Below are positions 34,015 to 47,506 of a stretch of 64,000 nt of DNA, in pieces. The stretch's first letter is position 1. Each line of letters starts with the position of its first letter. The position numbers and the translations under genes are program-made. The notes under the pieces were generated by a model. That model did not search any database. It was not told the DNA's origin and saw only the letters and a list, made by a program, of their open reading frames with translations. The DNA is taken from assembly GCF_018612875.1 (NCBI RefSeq), contig NZ_JAGGRI010000024.1, positions 163,899-227,898 on the forward strand, given 5' to 3'. Source of the DNA: Lysobacter sp. ISL-50. GTDB lineage: Bacteria; Pseudomonadota; Gammaproteobacteria; Xanthomonadales; Xanthomonadaceae.

Positions 34015-35853
34015 ATGGCCAGCAGCATTGAAGTGAAGGTTCCCGACATCGGCGATTACGACGGCGTCCCGGTCATCGAATTGCTGGTCGCGGTCGGCGA
34101 TACGGTCAAGAAGGATCAGGGCCTGGTCACGCTGGAATCGGACAAGGCGACGATGGAAGTGCCGTCGTCGGCCGACGGCGTGGTCAAGTCGATCAGCGTC
34201 AAGATCGGCGACAAGGTGGCCGAGGGCGCGGTGATCGCGATCCTGGAAGCCGCTGGCGATTCCGCAGCCGCCAGTGAAACCAAAGCACCTCTCTCGCCTG
34301 CGGGAGAGGTCGCCGCGCGCAGCGCGGCGGGTGAGGGCAGCACGCCGGCCGTCGCGCCCCCATCCTTGCCTTCCCCCGCAAGCGGGGGAAGGAATGAAGT
34401 CGCGGCTGTCGCCGCGGCCACTCCTACGGGCCGCAAGGCCGACGTCGAATGCCGCATGCTCGTGCTCGGCTCCGGCCCCGGCGGCTACACCGCCGCGTTC
34501 CGCGCCGCCGACATCGGCCTGGACACGGTGCTGGTCGAACGCTACGCCAGCCTCGGCGGCGTCTGCCTCAACGTCGGCTGCATTCCGTCCAAGGCGCTGC
34601 TGCACGCCGCCGCGGTCATCGACGAAGCCAAGCACGCCAGCGATTACGGCGTCAGCTTCGGCGCGCCGAAGATCGATCTCGACGCGCTGCGCAGCTACAA
34701 GGAAAAAGTCGTCGGCCAGCTGACCAAGGGTCTGGCCGGCATGGCCAAGCAGCGCAAGGTGCGCGTGGTCGCCGGCACCGGCAAGTTCATTTCCGCGAAC
34801 GAACTGGAAGTGACGGGCGAGGGCGGTACCCAGTTGATCCGCTTCGAGCAATGCATCATCGCCGCCGGTTCCCAGGCGGTGAAGCTGCCGGGCTTCCCGT
34901 GGGACGACAAGCGCGTGATGGATTCCACCGACGCGCTGGAACTGGCCGAGATCCCGAAGAAACTGCTGGTCGTCGGCGGCGGCATCATCGGCCTGGAAAT
35001 GGCCACCGTGTACCGCGCGCTGGGCAGCGAAGTCACCGTGGTCGAGTTCCTCGATCAGCTGATGCCCGGCGCCGATCCGGATCTGGTCAAGCCGCTCGCC
35101 GATCGCCTGAAGAAGCAGGGCGTGGCGGTGTATCTCAAGACCAAGGCCGCCGGCACGCAGGCGCTGAAGGAAGGCATCAAGGTCAGTTTCGAAGGCGAAA
35201 AAGCCCCCGAGGCGCAGGTGTTCGACCGCGTGCTGGTCGCGGTCGGCCGTTCGCCCAACGGCGGCAAGATCGACGCCGACAAGGCCGGCGTCGGCGTCAC
35301 CGATCGGGGTTTCATCCCGGTGGATCGGCAGATGCGCACCAACGTGCCGCACATCTTCGCCATCGGCGATCTGGTCGGTAACCCGATGCTCGCGCACAAG
35401 GCCACGCACGAAGGCAAGCTCGCCGCCGAAGTCGCCGCCGGCGAGAAGAAGGAATGGGTCGCGCGGGTGATTCCGTCGGTGGCCTACACCGATCCGGAAA
35501 TCGCCTGGGTCGGCGTCACCGAAGCCGAAGCCAAGGCCAAGGGCCTGAAGGTCGGCGTCGGCAAGTTCCCGTGGGCGGCCAGCGGCCGCGCCATCGGCAT
35601 CGGCCGCACCGAGGGCTTCACCAAGCTGATCTTCGACGAAGCTACCCACCGCATCGTCGGCGGCGGCATCGTCGGCGTGCACGCCGGCGATCTGATTTCC
35701 GAAGTGGGCCTGGCGATCGAAATGGGCTGCGAAGTCGCCGACATCGGCCACACCATCCACCCGCATCCGACCTTGAGCGAGTCGGTCGGCATGGCGGCGG
35801 AAGTGTTCGACGGCACCATCACCGATTTGTACATTCCGAAGAAGAAAGGCTGA
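34015..35853 (+). CDS. lpdA: dihydrolipoyl dehydrogenase (E3) with N-terminal lipoyl domain
   Basis: 612 aa. Residues 1-80 form a lipoyl domain (Lys44 in ESDKATMEV) nearly identical to that of the adjacent E2. A linker at about 85-145 is partly made from inserted REP-like DNA. The flavoprotein follows: FAD motif VLGSGPGGYTAA, redox disulfide Cys184/Cys189 (GVCLNVGCIPSK), NAD motif VVGGGIIGLEMA and the C-terminal HPHPTLSES with the His/Glu dyad. It reoxidises dihydrolipoamide in the pyruvate dehydrogenase complex. Lipoyl-bearing E3 is known in several proteobacteria. Confidence 0.96.
   Translation: MASSIEVKVPDIGDYDGVPVIELLVAVGDTVKKDQGLVTLESDKATMEVPSSADGVVKSISVKIGDKVAEGAVIAILEAAGDSAAASETKAPLSPAGEVAARSAAGEGSTPAVAPPSLPSPASGGRNEVAAVAAATPTGRKADVECRMLVLGSGPGGYTAAFRAADIGLDTVLVERYASLGGVCLNVGCIPSKALLHAAAVIDEAKHASDYGVSFGAPKIDLDALRSYKEKVVGQLTKGLAGMAKQRKVRVVAGTGKFISANELEVTGEGGTQLIRFEQCIIAAGSQAVKLPGFPWDDKRVMDSTDALELAEIPKKLLVVGGGIIGLEMATVYRALGSEVTVVEFLDQLMPGADPDLVKPLADRLKKQGVAVYLKTKAAGTQALKEGIKVSFEGEKAPEAQVFDRVLVAVGRSPNGGKIDADKAGVGVTDRGFIPVDRQMRTNVPHIFAIGDLVGNPMLAHKATHEGKLAAEVAAGEKKEWVARVIPSVAYTDPEIAWVGVTEAEAKAKGLKVGVGKFPWAASGRAIGIGRTEGFTKLIFDEATHRIVGGGIVGVHAGDLISEVGLAIEMGCEVADIGHTIHPHPTLSESVGMAAEVFDGTITDLYIPKKKG
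34287..34392. repeat. REP-like hairpins inside the lpdA coding sequence
   Basis: First hairpin ACCTCTC / GAGAGGT at 34287-34310; second perfect hairpin CCTTCCCCCGC-AA-GCGGGGGAAGG at 34369-34392, with GTGAGGG between. They are relatives of the CCCTCTCCCGC family found between genes at 3382 and 20153. The reading frame stays open, coding LSPAGE and LPSPASGGR segments in the interdomain linker. Confidence 0.9.
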
Positions 35854-35875
35854 TCGCGATCGCGCGATTGCCATG

Positions 35876-35907
35876 AAAAACGCCGCCGTTTCCGGCGGCG
35901 TTTTTTT
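35876..35907. terminator. bidirectional terminator between lpdA and a convergent gene
   Basis: Stem ACGCCGCCG / CGGCGGCGT, loop TTTC, with a T-run on the right and an A-run on the left, so it works on both strands. Confidence 0.94.
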
Positions 35908-35923
35908 ATTTGCGCGACTTAGG

Positions 35924-36727
35924 TCAGAACGAGAACGTCACGCCCGCCATCGGTCCCTTGAAGCGCTGATCCAGGCCGACCACGCCGTCGTTGCCGCCGC
36001 GGCGGGCGTCGATCTTGAACCAGTCGTAGCCGACGAACACGCCGAAGCTTTCCGTGAAGCGGTATTCGGCCAACGCGTTGGCGCGGCTGATATCGCCCTT
36101 GTAGTCGCCGAAATCGCCCCAGCCCGCGTCCAGGTACTGTCCCTGCACGACGAAGCGCCAGTGTTCGCTCGGCGACAAGGTCACGCGCGTGCCGACCACC
36201 GGCGCGTAGCCGTCTTCGCTGGAACTGGTGTGATAGCTGGCGGTGCCGGCGGCGGCGTCGAGCTTGCCTTCGAGCTTGGCGTACTCCACGCCGATCTGCA
36301 GGCCCCAGCTGACCGTGTCGGTCTCGATCACCGAGTAGTCGTACATCACGCTGGCCAGTTCGAATTTGGCCTTGGCCTTGGCGAAGCTGCCGGCGGGAAT
36401 GGTGGTGTCGTCGAAGGAGACGTTCTCGTTCAACGTGGCGCGCTTGCTCTTGTCGTAGCCCCAGTAGTTGAACAGCAGGCGGTTGCGTTCGCTGAAGCGG
36501 AACAGGCCTTCGATGCGCGGCACGGTTTCCTTGCTGCCGAAGTCGAAGTCCTGGCTGAAACGATAGGGCTGGCCTTGGAAATTGGTGCCGGCGCTGAGTT
36601 CGCCGCTGGTGTCGACCGACATGGCGCCCAGGCGCACGGTGAAGCGGTCGTCTTCCGCGTGCGCGGGCAGCGCGTACGCGGCGCACGCGGCCAGCGCGAG
36701 CGACAGGGGAAGAAGTTTGGCGGTCAC
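35924..36727 (-). CDS. outer membrane beta-barrel protein
   Basis: 267 aa from GTG at 36727, chosen for GGAG seven bases upstream and because it begins directly at a signal peptide (LLPLSLALAACAAYALPAHA). About ten amphipathic strands follow (RFTVRLGAMSVDTSGE, RNRLLFNYWGYDKS, WRFVVQGQYLDAGWGD, FGVFVGYDWFKIDAR), and the last strand ends GVTFSF. Porin-like or OmpA-barrel-like; substrate unknown. Confidence 0.85.
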   Translation of the reverse strand: MTAKLLPLSLALAACAAYALPAHAEDDRFTVRLGAMSVDTSGELSAGTNFQGQPYRFSQDFDFGSKETVPRIEGLFRFSERNRLLFNYWGYDKSKRATLNENVSFDDTTIPAGSFAKAKAKFELASVMYDYSVIETDTVSWGLQIGVEYAKLEGKLDAAAGTASYHTSSSEDGYAPVVGTRVTLSPSEHWRFVVQGQYLDAGWGDFGDYKGDISRANALAEYRFTESFGVFVGYDWFKIDARRGGNDGVVGLDQRFKGPMAGVTFSF

Positions 36728-37017
36728 GAGTTCACTCCATATGCGGGGGAATACAGCACATTCGTGTACTGGTTCGTACATGAATGCCAATCGCGCAGTG
36801 GAGTGATCGTGAAAAAAACGGGGGTGGCCGATTCGGCAAAGCTGTATCGGCAAAAAAGCGAACTGCTTCACAAAAGGCGAAGCCCCGGCGGGTCATGCCG
36901 GGGCTTCGGGGTGCCCACCGCAGCTTTTGCCATTGACGAGGAGAGAGTGGCGGCGGGCGTTCACTGATATTGACCGGTGCTTTGGCGAAAGGTTCCGCAA
37001 TTCGTCAAAGATTTCGA

Positions 37018-37227
37018 TCAAGTCGCCAACGCGTTGGCCGATGCGTTCTCGATGCGGCGGCGTTCGATGCGCTTCCAGACCTTTTCGTGCAGATGGAAGG
37101 CCACCGTGTTGCAGGCCGGTTCGACCAGGGCCAGTGCGCCGCCGACCCAGAGACTGCCGGTCATCACGTATCCGACCAGGAAGGCCACGCAGAAATGGAT
37201 GCAGGCGAAGCTGAGGGTCTTGCTCAT
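37018..37227 (-). CDS. DUF2061 small membrane protein with upstream Fur-type box
   Basis: 69 aa. MSKTLSFACIHFCVAFLVGY opens a first helix, WVGGALALVEPACNTVAFHL a second, and HEKVWKRIE follows; this is the DUF2061 pattern. Function unknown. A perfect 7-1-7 Fur-like palindrome lies 15 bases upstream of the start codon, so iron-dependent repression is likely. Confidence 0.82.
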   Translation of the reverse strand: MSKTLSFACIHFCVAFLVGYVMTGSLWVGGALALVEPACNTVAFHLHEKVWKRIERRRIENASANALAT

Positions 37228-37241
37228 GGGAGCGGCCTAGA

Positions 37242-37256
37242 TGAGAATGATTCTCA
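37242..37256 (-). promoter_or_regulatory. Fur box
   Basis: TGAGAATGATTCTCA is a perfect 7-1-7 inverted repeat close to the Fur consensus TGATAATNATTATCA. It sits immediately upstream of the DUF2061 gene and stands out as AT-rich against the background. Confidence 0.75.
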
Positions 37257-37551
37257 AAATACGCCGACCCAGGGGAAAAGCAAATCGAATGTAGCGACTG
37301 GTTCGATAGTCGTCGGCTATGACGGTCGGGGCCGGCGACGCCTTGCTTACCTCCCAGGTAATTCAACGCACTAGCCGCGCGCCGCATAGTTGCAGCCATG
37401 AAAGCGGACGCGATCGCCGTGTTGACTACGCAACATCCGGCCTATGGCGGTCCCGTGACTGCCGCCGGTTGCCGCAAAGTCGCCCGCGTTCTATACTTTT
37501 GCGGCTCTACCGGGCGCTTTGCAGCGCCAACCCCAGACCGACGAGACCCGC

Positions 37552-39130
<1,579 letters not shown>

Positions 39131-39219
39131 TCAGGCAGAGCCGTGCCCCGATCGGGGCGCGACTCGGCAATCCGGGCCGGCGCTCGCCGGCCCAACGTAA
39201 GTAACGTCGAGGACCCGTC

Positions 39220-39690
39220 ATGAATCCCAACATGACTTTCTTCGGTCAGATGCTCTCCTTCGCGATCCTCGTATGGTTCACGATGAAGTTCATTTGGCCG
39301 CCGCTGAACGCAGCGATCGAAGCGCGCCAGAAGAAGATCGCCGAAGGTCTGGCGAACGCCGAAGGCGCCGAAGTTCTCATCCAGCAGGCCAAGGCGCAGG
39401 CGGACGAGATCGTGCGCGAGGCTCGTACCAAGGCCAACGAAGTCATCGACCAGGCTCATCAGCGCGGCAATCAGATCGTCGATCAGGCCAAGACCGATGC
39501 GATGGTCGAAGGCACGCGTCTGAAGGCGCTGGCCGATGCCGAAATCGCCGCGGCGGCCGACCGCGCCCGCGAGGATCTGCGCAAGCAGGTGTCCGCGCTG
39601 GCCGTGACCGGCGCCGAAAAGCTGCTCAAGCGCGAAATCGACGCCAACGCCCACAAGGCGTTGCTCGACGAGCTCGCCGCAGAAATCTGA
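39220..39690 (+). CDS. atpF: ATP synthase Fo subunit b
   Basis: 156 aa. A short N-terminal membrane helix ([20 protein letters not shown]) is followed by a long charged helix that forms the peripheral stalk dimer ([20 protein letters not shown] and onward). Standard length for the family. Confidence 0.97.
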   Translation: MNPNMTFFGQMLSFAILVWFTMKFIWPPLNAAIEARQKKIAEGLANAEGAEVLIQQAKAQADEIVREARTKANEVIDQAHQRGNQIVDQAKTDAMVEGTRLKALADAEIAAAADRAREDLRKQVSALAVTGAEKLLKREIDANAHKALLDELAAEI

Positions 39691-39707
39691 TCGGATAGCC
39701 CAACGCG

Positions 39708-40235
39708 ATGAGCCAGAACCTCACCCTCGCCCGTCCGTACGCCCGCGCTGCATTCGCGCTGGCGCGCGAAGCCGGCCGCCCCGGCGACTGGTCGCATGCG
39801 CTCGCCTTTTCGGCGCGCGTTTCGGCCGATCCGCAGGTGCAGTCGCTGCTCGGTCATCCGCAGCTGACCTCCGGCGACGCCGTCGCCCTGGTCGCGATCG
39901 ATGGCGCGGACGAGTCCGTGCAGCGCTTCCTGGCGCTGCTGGCCGACAACCGCCGTCTGTCGCTGCTGCCGGAAATCTCCGGCATGTTCGAACAACTGCG
40001 CGCCGAAGCCGACCGTGTGGTCAAGGCCAAGGTCACCTCCGCCAGCGATCTGCCCGCGGCCGAACTCGATGCGATCAAGGCCGCGCTGATCAAGCGCTTC
40101 GGCCGCCAGGTCGAAGTCGAGACGGCGGTGGACGCATCGCTGATCGGCGGCGCGGTGATCGACGCAGGCGACGTGGTGATCGACGGCTCGCTCAAGGGCA
40201 AGCTCGCGCGCCTGCAGACGGCATTGGCCGGTTAA
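39708..40235 (+). CDS. atpH: ATP synthase F1 subunit delta
   Basis: 175 aa. LARPYARAAFALAREAGRPG opens the helical N-domain; the C-terminal part has IDASLIGGAVIDAGDVVIDG and SLKGKLARLQTAL, the family signature. It connects F1 to the b stalk. The next spacer is the first of four to carry short GGGAAT-type repeats. Confidence 0.97.
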   Translation: MSQNLTLARPYARAAFALAREAGRPGDWSHALAFSARVSADPQVQSLLGHPQLTSGDAVALVAIDGADESVQRFLALLADNRRLSLLPEISGMFEQLRAEADRVVKAKVTSASDLPAAELDAIKAALIKRFGRQVEVETAVDASLIGGAVIDAGDVVIDGSLKGKLARLQTALAG

Positions 40236-40325
40236 GCCGGGAACAGGGAATAGGGAACAGGCGATCGTCGAAGCACACGCGCTTCCGATTGCCGGCTCCC
40301 GAATCCCGACTCCCGAACCAAAAGA
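40236..40325. repeat. GGGAAT-type inverted repeat array, atpH-atpA spacer
   Basis: Left arm: CCGGGAACAGGGAATAGGGAA; right arm: CTCCCGAATCCCGACTCCCG. The arms are built from 7-8-base units and pair imperfectly. About 45 bases remain before atpA. Confidence 0.85.
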
Positions 40326-40373
40326 AAGCACCCGCGCGTCGCCCCATCGCGATGCAGGACCAAGGAAACGACA

Positions 40374-41924
<1,551 letters not shown>

Positions 41925-42012
41925 AGCCGGGAATTGGGAATAGGGAGTCGGGAATCGGGGAAACCCGCGCCGGCTCCCGCGATTCCCGATTCACGATTCC
42001 CTATTCCCACGA
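41925..42012. repeat. GGGAAT-type inverted repeat array, atpA-atpG spacer
   Basis: Left arm GGGAATTGGGAATAGGGAG, GTCGGGAATCGGGG; right arm GATTCCCGATTCACGATTCC, CTATTCCC. Ends only about 12 bases before atpG, whose start is preceded by GGAGCGAGC. Confidence 0.88.
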
Positions 42013-42024
42013 GCGGAGCGAGCA

Positions 42025-42888
42025 ATGGCCGGCGGCAGAGAAATCAAAACCAAGATCAAGAGCGTGCAGAACACCCGCAAGGTGACGCGCGCGCTCGAAA
42101 TGGTCTCGGCTTCCAAGATCCGCAAGGCGCAGGATCGGATGAAGACCTCGCGCCCGTATGCGCGCGTGATCAAGCAGGTGATCGGTCATCTGGCCCAGGC
42201 CAACACCGACTACCAGCATCCGTACATGGTCGAGCGCAAGGACCCCAAGCGCGTTGGCTATGTGATCGTGTCCTCCGACCGCGGTCTGGCCGGCGGCCTC
42301 AACAACAACCTGTTCCGCAAGCTGCTCGGCGAAATCCGCAAGTGGCAGGAGCAGGGCGTCGAGGTCGATGTGGTCACCATCGGCCAGAAGGCCTCGGTGT
42401 TCTTCCGCCGCATCAAGGTCAACATGCTGGCCTCGGTCACCCATCTGGGCGACCAGCCGCATCTGGAGCAACTGGTCGGCGTGATCAAGGTCATGCTCGA
42501 CGCCTACAGCGCCGGCAACATCGATCGCGTGTTCCTGAGCTACAACGACTTCGTTAACACGATGACCCAGCGCGCGGCGTTCGATCAGCTGCTGCCGCTG
42601 CCGGCGCCGGAGACGCAGGTCGCCAAGCACGACTGGGACTACATCTACGAACCCGATGCGCAGACCGTGCTCGAGCACGTGCTGACGCGTTACATCGAGT
42701 CGCTGGTGTACCAGGCGGTGCTGGAGAACGTGGCCTCCGAGCATGCCGCGCGCATGGTCGCGATGAAGTCGGCCAGCGACAACGCGACCAAGCTGATCGG
42801 TACCTTGAACCTGGTCTACAACAAGGCCCGCCAGGCAGCGATCACGCAGGAAATTTCCGAAATCGTCGGCGGCGCCGCGGCGGTTTAA
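42025..42888 (+). CDS. atpG: ATP synthase F1 subunit gamma
   Basis: 287 aa. N-terminal rotor helix ([20 protein letters not shown], then [17 protein letters not shown]), central Rossmann-like part ([20 protein letters not shown]) and C-terminal helix ending [19 protein letters not shown]. Confidence 0.98.
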   Translation: MAGGREIKTKIKSVQNTRKVTRALEMVSASKIRKAQDRMKTSRPYARVIKQVIGHLAQANTDYQHPYMVERKDPKRVGYVIVSSDRGLAGGLNNNLFRKLLGEIRKWQEQGVEVDVVTIGQKASVFFRRIKVNMLASVTHLGDQPHLEQLVGVIKVMLDAYSAGNIDRVFLSYNDFVNTMTQRAAFDQLLPLPAPETQVAKHDWDYIYEPDAQTVLEHVLTRYIESLVYQAVLENVASEHAARMVAMKSASDNATKLIGTLNLVYNKARQAAITQEISEIVGGAAAV

Positions 42889-44436
<1,548 letters not shown>

Positions 44437-44449
44437 GACGCCTGACGGC

Positions 44450-44551
44450 GTCTCGGGAATTGGGAGTCGAGAATCGGGAATCGTAAGAGCGGAGCGTCGG
44501 CCATCGCGGCTTTAGACGATTCCCCATTCCCCATTCCCGATTCCCGTCGAA
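44450..44551. repeat. GGGAAT-type inverted repeat array, atpD-atpC spacer
   Basis: Left arm GGGAATTGGGAGTCGAGAAT, CGGGAATCG; right arm CGATTCCCCATTCCCCATTC, CCGATTCCCG. An AGAGCGGAGCG...CGCGGC segment separates the arms. Confidence 0.88.
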
Positions 44552-44570
44552 CGAGCAAAGCGAGAAAGAC

Positions 44571-44996
44571 ATGGCCACTACGTTCCGTTGCGACATCGTC
44601 AGCGCCGAGGAAGAAATCTTCCACGGCGAGGCGACGCTGCTCGTCGCCACCGGCGAGATCGGCGAACTCGGCATCGCGCCGCGCCACGCGCCGCTGATCA
44701 CGCGCCTGAAGCCGGGCAAGGTCGTGGTGACCCTGCCCAACGGCGAACACCTGGATTTCGCCGTGTCCGGCGGCATCCTGGAAGTGCAGCCGCAGGTCGT
44801 GACCGTGCTGGCCGACACCGCGATCCGCGCGCAGGACATCGACGAAGCCGCCGTCCGCGCGGCCAAGGAAGAAGCCGAACGCGCGCTGGCCAACCGCGGC
44901 CCGCAGATGGAGGTCGCGCAGGCTCAGGCCAAGCTCGCCGAAGCGATGGCGCAGTTGCAGGCGCTGGAGCGTCTGCGCAAGAACATGAAGCACTGA
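44571..44996 (+). CDS. atpC: ATP synthase F1 subunit epsilon
   Basis: 141 aa. N-terminal beta sandwich ([39 protein letters not shown]) and a C-terminal helical hairpin ([18 protein letters not shown] and onward) that can inhibit ATP hydrolysis. Last atp gene; a terminator follows at once. Confidence 0.97.
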   Translation: MATTFRCDIVSAEEEIFHGEATLLVATGEIGELGIAPRHAPLITRLKPGKVVVTLPNGEHLDFAVSGGILEVQPQVVTVLADTAIRAQDIDEAAVRAAKEEAERALANRGPQMEVAQAQAKLAEAMAQLQALERLRKNMKH

Positions 44997-45019
44997 GCCG
45001 GCGATGCGTCGCCGCTTAC

Positions 45020-45048
45020 GAAAACGCCGGCCTCGCGCCGGCGTTTTT
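45020..45048. terminator. terminator after atpC, bidirectional
   Basis: Stem AACGCCGGC / GCCGGCGTT with loop CTCGC, followed by TTTTT on the plus strand and preceded by AAAA. It ends both atpC and the convergent GtrA gene. Confidence 0.93.
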
Positions 45049-45076
45049 CGTTTCAGGCGATCGCGGCTTCGCGCGG

Positions 45077-45460
45077 CTAGCGGCGATACACCCAATGCCG
45101 CGACACCAGGAACCCGGCCCCGGCCAGTATCACTTCGATCACCGGCTTCGCCGCCCACGTCCACTGGAGCCCGGCATAGCGGTCGATAAGGCTGATCGCG
45201 CAGGTGCTGACCAGGGTGGTGGCGAGCCACAGCATCACGAAGCGGCCGAACTGGCGCTTGCCGACCGCGGTGTTCTCGCTGGCGAAGGTGAAGCGGCCGT
45301 TGAGCCAGAACCCCAGCATCGCGCCGCTGACGCGGCCGGCCAGATTGGCCGCTTCCACCGGCATGCCCAGGTGGCTCAGGCCGACCATGACGCTCCAGTC
45401 CACGCAGTACTGCAGGGCGCCGAAGATCAGGTAATTGCGGCCCTGCCGGGACAGGCTCAC
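45077..45460 (-). CDS. GtrA-family membrane protein
   Basis: 127 aa from GTG at 45460. An ATG at 45583 in the same frame would leave only 21 bases before the divergent gene's start and adds an Arg/Pro-rich leader, so it is disfavoured. Four helices: NYLIFGALQYCVDWSVMVGL, GRVSGAMLGFWLNGRFTFAS, FVMLWLATTLVSTCAISLID and PVIEVILAGAGFLVSRHWVY. GtrA proteins are thought to flip lipid-linked sugars and often pair with a GT2 enzyme, which lies divergently next door. Confidence 0.84.
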   Translation of the reverse strand: MSLSRQGRNYLIFGALQYCVDWSVMVGLSHLGMPVEAANLAGRVSGAMLGFWLNGRFTFASENTAVGKRQFGRFVMLWLATTLVSTCAISLIDRYAGLQWTWAAKPVIEVILAGAGFLVSRHWVYRR

Positions 45461-45604
45461 GCGCGCGCCCCGGCGGCCGGACGCGGCGGCGGGCAGGGCG
45501 GAAGCGGGCGCGATGGCAGGGCGGGGGCGGCTTCGGTCATGGCCGTATTCTAGCCAGACGCTCCACGACAGACCCTGTACCATCGCGCGATCCGGATATC
45601 GAGA

Positions 45605-46546
45605 GTGGCGGTAGTGCGCAGCGCGGTACTGATCCCCTGCTACAACGAAGCGCGCACGGTGGCCAAGGTCGTCGCCGATTTCCGCCGCGCGTTGCCGCAG
45701 GCCGACATCTGGGTGTTCGACAACGCCAGCACCGACGGCACCGCCGAACTGGCGCGGCAGGCCGGCGCGCGGGTGTACCGGGTGCCGGCCAAGGGCAAGG
45801 GCAACGTGGTGCGGGCGATGTTCCGCGAGGTCGAGGCCGACGTCTATCTGATGGTCGATGGCGACGACACTTATCCGGCCGATCACGCCGGCGCGTTGCT
45901 CGAAGACATCATCGAAGGCCGCGCCGACATGGTCGTGGGCACGCGCCTGGAACAGCACGACAGCGCCTCGTTCCGGCGCTTCCATGGCTTCGGCAACAAA
46001 CTGGTGCGCTGGAGCATCGGCCGCTTGTTCGGCCAACCGGTGCGCGACGTGCTCTCCGGTTATCGCGCGTTCTCGCGCCGCTTCGTCAAATCCATGCCGG
46101 TGCTGTCGCGCGGTTTCGAAATCGAAACCGAGATGACCGTATTCGCGATGGCGAACGCCTTTGTGTTGAGCGAGCGCACCGTGCCCTACGGCGTGCGGCC
46201 GGAAGGCAGCGAATCCAAGCTCAGCACCTTCCGCGACGGTTTCCGCGTGCTGCGCACCATCGGTTTTCTCTACAAGGACCTGCGCCCGCTGCTGTTCTTC
46301 GGCAGCGCCGCGTTGCTGGCCGGGCTGGCCAGCCTGGGCTTCGGCGCCTTCGTATTCCACGAATTCAGCCTGACCGGCGAAGTCACCCATCCCTCGACCG
46401 CGGTGCTCGCCGCGGCCTTGGCGCTGACCGCGTTCATCCTGCTCGCCACTGGATTGATCCTGGATACGGTCAATCGGCGCTCGAACGAAATCCTGCGGTT
46501 GATTACCGACCAAGTGGTGCATCGCCGGGATGACGGCGCCGCCTGA
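45605..46546 (+). CDS. GT2 glycosyltransferase, polyprenyl-phosphate sugar synthase-like
   Basis: 313 aa from GTG at 45605 (GTG at 45614 also possible). GT-A fold: AVLIPCYNEARTVAKVVADF, FDNASTDGTAELARQ, the DxD-type metal motif MVDGDDTYPADH and VRDVLSGYRAFSRRFVKS. Two C-terminal membrane helices (LLFFGSAALLAGLASLGFGA and VLAAALALTAFILLATGLIL). It likely transfers a sugar to a polyprenyl phosphate for the GtrA-type flippase. Confidence 0.9.
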   Translation: MAVVRSAVLIPCYNEARTVAKVVADFRRALPQADIWVFDNASTDGTAELARQAGARVYRVPAKGKGNVVRAMFREVEADVYLMVDGDDTYPADHAGALLEDIIEGRADMVVGTRLEQHDSASFRRFHGFGNKLVRWSIGRLFGQPVRDVLSGYRAFSRRFVKSMPVLSRGFEIETEMTVFAMANAFVLSERTVPYGVRPEGSESKLSTFRDGFRVLRTIGFLYKDLRPLLFFGSAALLAGLASLGFGAFVFHEFSLTGEVTHPSTAVLAAALALTAFILLATGLILDTVNRRSNEILRLITDQVVHRRDDGAA

Positions 46547-46569
46547 CGCCGTCCTTGCGCAGTGGGTGC

Positions 46570-47481
46570 TTAATTGGTGAACGAAGGCGCGTCCGGCCAG
46601 TCAGGCAAGGATTCGCGACGTTCGCGCCATGAAGCGGGAATTCCTTTGTCGCCTACATAGCAGGCCACCACGCCGCCGACGATCGCGCATAAAGTGTCGC
46701 GATCGCCACCCGCGCTCACGGCCAGCCACAGCGCCGACGGGTAATCCTCCAATGCTTGCGCGCAGCACCATATCGCGTACGGCACGGTGTCCTGGGCCGA
46801 CATTTCGCTGCCATTGCCGAGCACGGCGACGGCTTGGTCGAGCGACGTCACATGATCCATCGCCTGCGCACGCAGCAGCTTGGATCGCACTTCGCTGATC
46901 GGCAGGAGTTCGGCGATCGCGGCGATGAATTGAGCATGCGGCGGCCGTTGTCCGAGCCGCCGAAAACGACACGCCTGCGCGGCGGCCAAAGCCACCGCGA
47001 CGGCGCCGGTGATGCCCTCGGGATGACGATGCGTAACTTCGGCCGAGAGGTGCGCTTGCTCAGCCACGGCGGTCAGGTCATCGCTGAAATACGCACCCAC
47101 CGGCGCGGCACGCATCGCCGCGCCATTGCCATGCGAGCCCTGGCCGCCGAACGAGGAGCCGGCGACTTCGCGCCAGGATTCGCCATTGGCGATGCGTTCC
47201 AGGACGCGGTGCATGGACGGACCATACGCGCGGTCATATTCGTAATTCCGCGCGAGAGACAGCGCCAGCCGCTCCTGGTCGATCTGTCCATCGGCAGCCA
47301 GCACGACGACGACCGACAGGGACATCTGCGTGTCGTCGGTGTAGTGCCAAGGCGCGGGCGGGAGCTCGCGTTGCTCCAGCCATGCCTGCGCCGTGGCCGG
47401 ATTCTGGAAAAAGCATTGGCCGAAGGCATCGCCTATGGACAGACCGTCCAGGGCGAGGCGAGCGCGCTGTAAGGCGTTCAT
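46570..47481 (-). CDS. ADP-ribosylglycohydrolase (DraG/ARH type)
   Basis: 303 aa. Metal-binding motifs YTDDTQMSLSVVVVLA and, near the C-terminus, SAGGDRDTLCAIVGGVVACY; also LSIGDAFGQCFF at the start. The acidic residues coordinate two magnesium ions in the family. It removes ADP-ribose from proteins or small molecules. No ADP-ribosyltransferase or toxin gene is adjacent, so it is an orphan here. Start at 47481. Confidence 0.92.
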   Translation of the reverse strand: MNALQRARLALDGLSIGDAFGQCFFQNPATAQAWLEQRELPPAPWHYTDDTQMSLSVVVVLAADGQIDQERLALSLARNYEYDRAYGPSMHRVLERIANGESWREVAGSSFGGQGSHGNGAAMRAAPVGAYFSDDLTAVAEQAHLSAEVTHRHPEGITGAVAVALAAAQACRFRRLGQRPPHAQFIAAIAELLPISEVRSKLLRAQAMDHVTSLDQAVAVLGNGSEMSAQDTVPYAIWCCAQALEDYPSALWLAVSAGGDRDTLCAIVGGVVACYVGDKGIPASWRERRESLPDWPDAPSFTN

Positions 47482-47506
47482 CTATCACCTGCTTCGATGG
47501 TTCGGG

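Noticed and set aside
32938..35874. 978-codon minus-strand frame
   Set aside because: Antisense to aceF, the secreted protein and lpdA; no family resemblance and codon use opposite to real genes.
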